From: Amylostereum areolatum
Lineage: Eukaryota > Basidiomycota > Agaricomycetes > Russulales > Stereaceae
Assembly (NCBI GenBank): GCA_012932865.1
Contig: SAXG01000020.1
Coordinates: 372,001 to 436,000, forward strand
Length of the DNA: 64,000 nt
Direction: 5' to 3'
Shown here: positions 57,142 through 64,000 of the stretch, one piece after another
How the letters are laid out: each line of letters begins with the position of its first letter
Numbering within the stretch: the stretch's first letter is position 1
The notes under the pieces: model-generated
What the model saw: only the letters and a program-made list of their open reading frames with translations
Databases searched by the model: none
What the model was told of the DNA's origin: nothing
Made by a program: the position numbers and the translations under genes

Positions 57142-59623
57142 CATCAGTAAAAAATGCCTTCCCAATGTTGTACTTTATAGTCTCCAAAGTGATCGTAACG
57201 GCATCAGCATATACCCCTTTTTGTAGGGGCCTATAGTAAGCACTGGTTCTCTATAGTCCTCTATAGTACCCAAAGTTCTCACCCAGATGCTATAGTACCC
57301 AAAGTTATCACCCAAACTTTGTAGACACTCCTGTGGAACACTCTATAGTTCTCATAGTAGATATAGTAGATATACTATGTAGCATACAAAGTAGATATAG
57401 AGACATGTAGTGAATACAGCAGAACCTTCATTTTCTGGCTTTCCACTTGCTTTCACACATTGGTATGGTTAAAAGGATGTATTCAGCTATATAAACTATA
57501 TACACAGCTATATTACAAGGTAGGTACAGTGATGACAGGATGAGACAGGGGAGGGCAATAACAGAGTAGGAGAAGACAGCCAACAGATGGGGGCAACAGG
57601 AGAAAGAGATGACAAGATAGGCAAAGGGTAACAACACAACTGGGAGCAGTAGATGGTAGAGGTAAAGAGGTAGGGGTAGTGAGACGGCTAAGGAGCCTTG
57701 GATCACCTGAGGTGACAAGAGAGCAAGAGTGGCAAGAGAGCAGTGAGAACGAGAGTGGTGGTGACGAGAGAGTGGCGGTGATGAGAGAGAAGCGGCAACG
57801 AGAGGGCAATAGCCACGAGATGGCGCCATCAGCGGAACAGCGGCGGCAGCGGAACGGCGCAGGAGAAGAGACGGGGAGAGACAAGAGCGACAAGATGGGG
57901 GTGACAAGACGGGGGTGACAAGACAGGGGCGGCGAGGATGAGGCCGAGGGCGACGAAATGGCGGGGGGCGGCGAGACGGGGACGGCAAGATGGGGACGGC
58001 GCGATGGGTGAGATGGGGACGGCGCGACAGGCGCGGCAAGACAGGGCCGGTTAGGGCGGCGAGACGAGCACAGCAAGGACGAGGGTGACGAAATGATGGG
58101 GGTGGCAAGACAGGGGTGGCAAGACGGGGGTGGCAAGACAGGGACAGCAAGATGGGGACGGCGAGGATGAGGGCAGCGAGACGGGAGCGGGGAGGATGAG
58201 GGCGACAAAATGAACAGCCGGCGGCAACAAGATGATGGAGGGCAAAGGGACGGGGTCGACGAAGGGACAGGGACGACGAAGGGACGGGGACGACGAAGGA
58301 ATGGGGACGACGAAGGGATGGGGACGACGAGAGGAAGAGGACAACGAGAGGAAGTGGGGAGAGAAAGCAGAGAGCTACTTAGCAGGAGTCTTCGTGATGC
58401 GCTGGCTGACACGTCTTTTTGAAACTCCGCTGGGAAACGCCGGACGCCCACGTCGACTTCGCGATTTACACTCACACCTTTTCTTTCGTGTCCTCGACGC
58501 CCTTTGCCCACCCCTGCACCCCTCGCCTATCCCTCCTTTAGGTGAATGCGTAGGGAGACGCGATGCCCCCACCCTCATCTTCTTCTAGCACCCCGACGTG
58601 CACACATTGCCGTGAAGCCCAACCTTGTTTTGCTGCCCCCGTCCTCATCTCCTTCCACGCACCCACTCCCGCCCCGCACACCCTTTCGCCATCAACGCGC
58701 GTCGCCGCCGTCAAGCCCGTCCTTGTCTCGGCGCCTCCGTCCTCATCTCCTTCCGTGCAGCCACTCTCCACCCTGCATACCCTTTCGCCATTGACGTGCG
58801 CGTACGCGCCCAACGCTTTACCCCGCTCCTTGCTTGTGAATGCAGACGAGGCTGGTCATTCCCGCTGGTATTTGGGCTCCCCGCTATGTACGTCCCCCAC
58901 TTGCTTCTCGCACCTCCTCTCCCGTTTACCGGCAGCTGACCTAATCCCTTCTCAGTGCTCGCTGAGACGAGTGCAGCTGCACCGCCTCTCCCTCAACTGC
59001 CTCCTCTCCCTCAACTGCATCCTCCCATCCCATGAGTGCACACGCATCAATCACTCTCTGCCATTCCATCCCTCCACCACCCCAAGCTAGCGCGCGCGCA
59101 CATGCACAGCGCTCCCGCCTGTCAAATGTATACGTGTGGCGGGTGCGGGTATGTCATTCTTTACCAGACTCCAGTACACATGCACCCATGTTCGCCGCCC
59201 CTCTCGTATTTTGCTGTCCACTTCGCCAAACGGGTGCGTGTGCACATCCGTGTCTGTGCCCTTGTGATCTGCTTCTCATTGACGTTGAGTATAGCACAGT
59301 ACGATAGTAGGATTATATAGGAATGAACAATGCTATTATGTAATCTCTATCAGTACAATAAGAAAATAGATTTGTAAACTATAACTACACCAGCAAAACT
59401 ACTCAGTATGACATAGGGGAAAGGGTCTCAGTGTAGTACAACACAGGGGAAGGGGACTCGGTGTAGTACAATATAATTGAAGGGAGTGCTATGTTAACTA
59501 TAAATCACTACACAGGCCCCTACCATACTACAGGTACTATACAGTGCAACAGAGACATAGTCAGGGGTCTATAGACCAATATAGTTACCCCATTAGCTAT
59601 GTTGCAAAGAATTTTTGCTAATG
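57142..59623. mobile_element. CATCAG element 3 in arm B
   Basis: It is the mirror of 45058-47539 with the same ends and AA (TT on this strand) flanks. The interior minisatellite is at about 57720-58360. Confidence 0.87.
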
Positions 59624-60011
59624 TTGAGGGGATGAGGGAGCATGCATGGAGGGTACTCCTGAGTTTGAGTCAGTTTCCAACGCTCCTACACGTCTTCCAC
59701 TGCTTGAGTCCTTGTTCGGGCAGTCACGCAGCATGTGACCTGGTTGGCGACAGAGGAAACAACCACCTTCCTTGCACAGGCGCTCGTGCTCAGCATCCGT
59801 GAGACGTCCTGGACGCCCTCCTTGGGTGCTAACTGCTCCAACATGCGGTCCACTGCTGGTGGAGGATGAGGGTCGTGTGCTAGTGGTCGATGGCGAGGTC
59901 TTCTGCTTCCGGTCTGCAGGCGATGCGAGCTGGCGGTTGCAGAGAATGGCTTCATTGAGCACGCATGCACGAACCTTCCAGTCGTCAAGAGTGGTAGAGA
60001 GCGGCCAAGTC

Positions 60012-60463
60012 TGTTGAAGTCGCAGTTGAAGGGGCTAGCCAACTAGCTAGGGACGCTCAGAACTGACACAAATAGTGGATTGCTGCAGCACAGAATGAGC
60101 GACTAAGAAATAAGACAGAAACGAGCAAAGGGCATACCTGCAGCACAGAATGAGCGACTGAGGAGGAACAGACGCGTGTTGCTGCAGGTAGAGGCCACGG
60201 AGCATGGGAGGAAACTCAAAATAAGCCGAGAATCGACCTAAAGCGGTAACTAACTCGAAACTGAAGCTAGGGAAGCTAGCTCAGGCTGAACTACAATAAG
60301 TACAGTACAATAGCGAACAGTAGGTGAAGTGGAGAGGGCATGTGGAGGGTATAGACGTGGAATGAGACGATAAGAGGGTGAATGGAGCGGAATACAGGCG
60401 AATAGAAAGGAGATAGAACCGAAGAAAGGCGTAGAAATCAGACATAAATGAATATCTTCAACA
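60012..60463 (-). mobile_element. Solo LTR (family S) in arm B gag
   Basis: It is the mirror of 44218-44669 with the same GACTT duplication. Confidence 0.92.
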
Positions 60464-61660
60464 AAGTCCTCTCGCATTTCTTGCAAAGGCCACTGTTCAA
60501 TCCTTCTTTGAAGAAGTAGAGAACAGACTTGCCTTAGAATCCCGAGCGTAGGAGGAGGGACTCGAATTCAGTGATGTACTGCTGCATGGGGCAGTCGCCC
60601 TGCCTGAGGTCTGCAAGGACATTCTGAGAGGTGATGGTCTCATCAAACTGCTTGAAGTTCTTGTCGAACTGGGCGAGGACCTCCTTGAGGGTGAGCCACT
60701 TCGCACGAGTGGTCGTACCTGCTGGCTTGTTATCCTCGGCATCGAGGATCTCCTCCTGGCGCAGCTCTGCCCATACGCCGGCGACTGAGCCTTCCATCAG
60801 GGAAAGCATCAGCTGTATCTGGTCATCGTCGCTTACGTACTTCTTGCTGTTTGCCCTAAGGAACATGCGGACGGCATTTTTGAAGCGACACGACTCTTTG
60901 CGATCGCCGGTGAATGGCTTAGGCTTAACACCTATCTCGCCGGTGGAGGGGGTGGGGGTGGTCGAGGCTGGTTGAGACATGGTGGTTGCGGGTGGTTGAA
61001 ATGGGGGAAGAGGGTTAACAGGGGCTGCAGGGGACTGATGGGGACTTTGAACGGCTGGAGAGCCTGGGGTAGAGAGGGGAAGGGGAACTGCGAGTGCGTT
61101 GCGGAAGGATGCGACACGTTCGTTGTGTGCAAGAGTGATCCTGTAGAATGCGTCTGCAGCGACCTCGAGTTCTTTATCTAAGAGGAATGGTTTTTCACCT
61201 GTGGCCCAGGTCCAACGATCAACGTCTGTGTCGTAGAAGCTGGGATACCACTCTACAACTGCGTGTCCGTTCTTCTTGTAGGCGTACCACTTCTTTGTAC
61301 GCTCGTCGAATCTGATACCAAGCAGAATAGACCAAGGCTGGTCTCGTTGCGGTGGAGGTGGAGGGGAGCCTTCTTCTTGAGGAGCAGTGGCGACTTCTTC
61401 TCGTTTGGGGGTCTGGGGGTTATAGATACGGTCGTGCTCCTGCGCCGCAACGTCGATATCAGTCTGTTCGACGTAAGGGAAACCTTCCTCGTCGTTGAAG
61501 TACCACTGGGCAGTGACTCCGTCGTCGTGTGTCCAATGTACGGTTCGTCGTCCACCAAGGGTGAGGGCGTAGTACTCGCCTGGGTTAGCTCCACGAGTGA
61601 AGCCGAGAGGGAAGTCTGGAGTGGTGGCATGGGGAGAGGATTCGGAAGCGATGGTGGTGT

Positions 61661-62269
61661 CTAGAAAAAGTCCGCCGCAATGGGACAACTGCCTAAGAGG
61701 CGAACAGTGAGGTAGGAGGCCTTGAGAGCCTGGCAGATCTTGTGCTGATGATGATGCTGTTGCAGCTCCTTGCGGCTGGTGATCGTTCAACAAAGAGGTG
61801 GTGGCGGAGTAGATTCGGGCGTAGGGAGGGCAAAGTTATAGACGGTGGGGAAGCTTTGACGGACGAGTGATGGTGGCAGATGGGTGTTGGAACAGGTGTG
61901 CCAGGTGGGGGAGTGGATGGAAAACTCGAAGCAGTTCTGATCAATATCAAAGCGCACAACAACGCGAGCGTAGAGGCAGAGGATCGTCTGCCTACCGTGA
62001 CCGTGGTTCCAGCGCCACTCGTAAATGCGGCAGTTGACACCGTGGACTTTCCAGGTGTGCTCTTTGCAGAGGAGCTCAAGGGCACGTAGGCGATTGACAG
62101 TGACGGCGTCTTCTCGAGGCCAAGGGAAGGGAGCGTTGCGGTTGGAGTTGAAGGTTTGGAGGTTGAATGCGATAAAGATCGGTTGATTGAGTGGTTCCAG
62201 GATGGGGGATTTAATGTCGTAAAGACGGCAAGGGATGTGGTGAAGTGGGTGTGGGGGAGATCGTCCTAG
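61661..62269 (-). pseudogene. E3 arm B ORF0
   Basis: It mirrors 42412-43020, including the internal TGA and the terminal TAG after PIAADFF. Confidence 0.6.
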
Positions 62270-62641
62270 TGTTAGGGATTGGTCTAGCGACTTGCAGATC
62301 ACCCAAGTCACCCAAAGAGAGAGAGAAAAGAGGATGGATTGGCAGGAGAGGGTCCAAGTCCAGGCATAGGGTCGAAGCAGTACGTGGGGAACGAAGAGGA
62401 CGATCTAAGGAAAAGGGACGCAGAGGAGAGCCTTATATATGTACGGGATTGATGATGCGAGAATGGTGCGAGCGGGAGAGAACAATAAGGAAAAGGAAGG
62501 GGGAGGATGTGGTCCGGAGTGATGATGTCATACATGGAAAGATAAGAGGAGTCAGGCTGACGATGTCATGTGATGGGAAATGTAATCATGTGACTGAACG
62601 CGATGCAACGAAAAGGGAAAGGATTGAGGTGATCCGTGACA
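62270..62641 (-). repeat. 5' LTR of E3 arm B
   Basis: It ends CCGTGACA at 62641 and has TATATAA on the minus strand at 62439-62433. It differs from the arm A LTR at about six positions, far more per base than the interior. Confidence 0.78.
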
Positions 62642-62988
62642 GTCGAGGTCCAAGGACAGGTTGACCATACGTTGAATCAGAGGAGGTGTAGGGGGGGGGG
62701 GTCGTATCCAGATCGAACACCAGATCAACTGGGCGGCGAGCAGGGACGGCAAGAGGAGGGGCGACTGGGGGAGCATAGTCCTTATTGATGTCGTCATCGA
62801 AACTGAGGGCAGGGACGCGGGGCAGCATGATTCTGTGGCAAGGGAGGCAGATGCAGGACACTGATCAAGTTGAGCACGTTAAGGTGCGTAGTGTAAGAAG
62901 ACTCACATGTTTTGATGTCGTGCGGAAGCGCAGAGTCAATGTCGAAGGGAAGGGAGGAAGAGGAAGGCACATTGAGCGCCGTGAACAT
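62642..62988 (-). pseudogene. Gene B copy 2 (B2): 5' part, cut by the LTR of E3 arm B
   Basis: Exon 1 is 62988-62907 (MFTALNVPSSSSLPFDID), followed by a 46-base GTGAGT...GATCAG intron (62906-62861). Exon 2 (62860-62642) has RICLPCHRIMLPRVPAL and VDLVFDLDTTPPP, and is truncated at VDLSLDLD, where TGTCACGG begins. It matches copy 1 without the CATCAG insertion and so gives that insertion's empty site. A G-run near 62691-62700 may carry a length error. Confidence 0.75.
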
Positions 62989-63264
62989 AAAGGGGAGGAC
63001 AATTGAAAAGTGGGGCTTATGTCTGGAACAGGATAACAATACAGTTTCGGCAAAGTGACACAATGCAATCGGGGAGATTAGATCATCGGCGCGAGATATC
63101 GCGGCGAGGCAATTTCCGGTCGGAGTCCCATTTTCATGCCGAACTTCGCGCATCTTGACCTTTGACTTCTCCGTCTCGCTCTTCCTGTTCACTCATGCAT
63201 TCACGCCACTCACCCCTCATCCTCGCCCTCACCTTCCACCTCACCCTCAACCTCAACAACCGCA
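62989..63264. promoter_or_regulatory. Shared divergent 5' region of genes A and B, copy 2
   Basis: It is 276 bases, the same length and orientation as in copy 1, between the two start codons. No TATA box is evident. Confidence 0.35.
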
Positions 63265-64000
63265 ATGTCTGAGCACCTTCAAGCCAACCTCCGCGCTTTC
63301 CTCATGCCCCTGCCCCCCTCACGTGCCACTGCTGTTGCCGCTTGCCGCCCCTACCGTGTCTTCACGGTGCTTCAAAGTTCAATGTCATTCACTCTCGCCG
63401 AGTATGCCCTTTCCCCCATGATGGACGAGCTGGTGCATCTCCCCGTCCCTCTCCACCTCTCACAATGCTAACGTTCCCCTTCTAGCACATCGCACGCGAC
63501 TTCACGCCAAAGTTGACCTTCTTCTGGTGGTTTCACAAGACCATCATGCAGCCCGCGTCTGCAGGCGGGCAAGTGAACATGGGGCGGGTTGCCGAGCTCT
63601 GGCATGACTTGCCATACCTAGGCGAAGTCCCCGCCGATGCTCCCGACCTTGGGCCAGAGATCTGGTGGCCCAACCTCGGTGCGTGCCCTTCACCCCTATC
63701 GGCGAACCCCATTACTGACTCCGCACGCAGTGCACCTCTCCCCCGTCGTGTCGGCCTCAGCGGCCGCTCACCCAAACCTCGCCCCTAGCCCCTTCGCCCT
63801 CACCCCCGTTGCCGCCCCCCTGCCCACCGTTGCCGCCGCCCTGCCCACCACCGCCGCCGCCGTGCCCGCCGCCGCCGCCGCTGCCATGCCCGCCGCTGCC
63901 CTCGCCGCTCTCCCCACCCCCGCCAACCTGCCTGCCACCCCTGCTGCCAACCCACCTGCCACCCCCACTGCCAACCCTCCTGCCGCCGCGACTGGGTCAG
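63265..64000 (+). CDS. Gene A copy 2 (A2), 5' part, runs off the window
   Basis: Exons are 63265-63432 (MSEHLQANLRAF), 63486-63678 and 63731 onward. The introns are 53 and 52 bases (GTGCAT...TTCTAG, GTGCGT...CACGCAG). Exon 2 has FFWWFHKTIMQPASAGGQ and DLGPEIWWPNL. Exon 3 is the Pro/Ala-rich region, with Ala-Ala-Pro repeats that differ in length from copy 1. No stop is seen in the part present, so this copy may be the better preserved one. The function is unknown. Confidence 0.65.

Larger units (their letters stand above)
57005..61660 (-). pseudogene. E3 arm B gag, split by the same two insertions
   Basis: It mirrors arm A gag, with coding parts about 61660-60469, 60006-59624 and 57139-57005. 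One Arg-to-Cys change (CGT to TGT, 60890) is a CpG transition. The zinc knuckle is intact. Confidence 0.85.
42040..62641. repeat. 20.6 kb near-perfect palindrome of two E3 copies
   Basis: Positions in the two arms sum to 104681 for most of the length, and to 104680 near the centre after a one-base indel. The arms meet at a 15-base spacer (52333-52347) between TTCTTATTGTTC and its complement. Differences noticed are C/T at 43791 against 60890, T/C at 48166 against 56515, A4 against A5 (50252-50255 and 54425-54429), and about six in the outer LTRs. The flanks are unrelated to each other. Confidence 0.97.
52348..62641 (-). mobile_element. E3 arm B: inverted copy of arm A
   Basis: It mirrors arm A with the same ORFs, nested insertions and stops. 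The 3' LTR is truncated (52509-52348) and the 5' LTR lies at about 62641-62270. The outer flank is the second copy of gene B, not X2, so it occupies a different target site from arm A. Confidence 0.93.

Noticed and set aside
42040..62641. The whole palindrome as one giant terminal-inverted-repeat DNA transposon
   Set aside because: The ends are gypsy LTR ends, the content is two retrotransposons, and there is no common target duplication.
1..64000. tRNA, rRNA or small RNA genes
   Set aside because: I saw no sequence with recognisable tRNA A/B boxes in a cloverleaf context and no rRNA motifs. This was by eye, so a covariance-model search could still find one.

Overview
This window is fungal nuclear DNA, most likely from an Agaricomycete (mushroom-forming basidiomycete). 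The evidence is about 50-base introns with GTGAGT/GTAAG donors, a KDZ transposase with a CxC2 cysteine cluster next to a TET/JBP dioxygenase, a Plavaka-type transposase, and chromodomain Ty3/gypsy retrotransposons. I see no housekeeping gene, rRNA, tRNA or CRISPR array. The window is a nest of mobile elements and every long gene in it carries lesions.

Region 1 (1 to about 24,010) reads as one large composite KDZ-type unit. In order it holds gene A (minus, Cys-rich and disordered), gene B (plus, divergent from A), gene X (minus, AT-hook protein), a TET/JBP 2OG-Fe(II) dioxygenase gene (plus), the KDZ transposase (plus), and two unrecognised genes W1 (minus) and W2 (plus). The short motif TCGCCGA/TCGGCGA is very dense across these genes, including their introns. 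Younger elements interrupt them: a 1.2 kb 'CATCAG' element and a hAT element (itself holding a second CATCAG element) in gene B, and a solo LTR and a hAT element in gene X. The right end has a minisatellite, a tandem duplication and GTCGGCCGAC palindromes.

Region 2 (24,123-42,039) holds a truncated minus-strand gypsy element (E1) inserted in a Plavaka transposase gene, which also has a TA-flanked MITE in an intron. It is followed by a hAT element with a perfect 8-bp target duplication that contains a complete gypsy element (E2, 420-bp LTRs, 5-bp target duplication GGCAG). A transposase scrap and a second, truncated copy of gene X (X2) come next.

Region 3 (42,040-62,641) is a 20.6 kb near-perfect palindrome: two copies of a gypsy element (E3) tail to tail around a 15-base spacer. 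Each arm carries the same three nested insertions (two solo LTRs and a 2.5 kb CATCAG element) and the same nonsense codons. Region 4 (62,642-64,000) is a second A/B divergent gene pair in the opposite orientation to the first.

The flanks of the palindrome are X2 on the left and B2 on the right. These are neighbours in the intact unit, so the palindrome is best explained as two convergent E3 insertions in an inverted second KDZ unit, joined by deletion of what lay between them. A misassembly cannot be excluded from sequence alone. The three gypsy elements share a three-part 5' coding layout: an upstream ORF ending in a stop, a W-rich module fused to gag, and pol in the -1 frame at TTTTTR. All positions and counts were read by eye.
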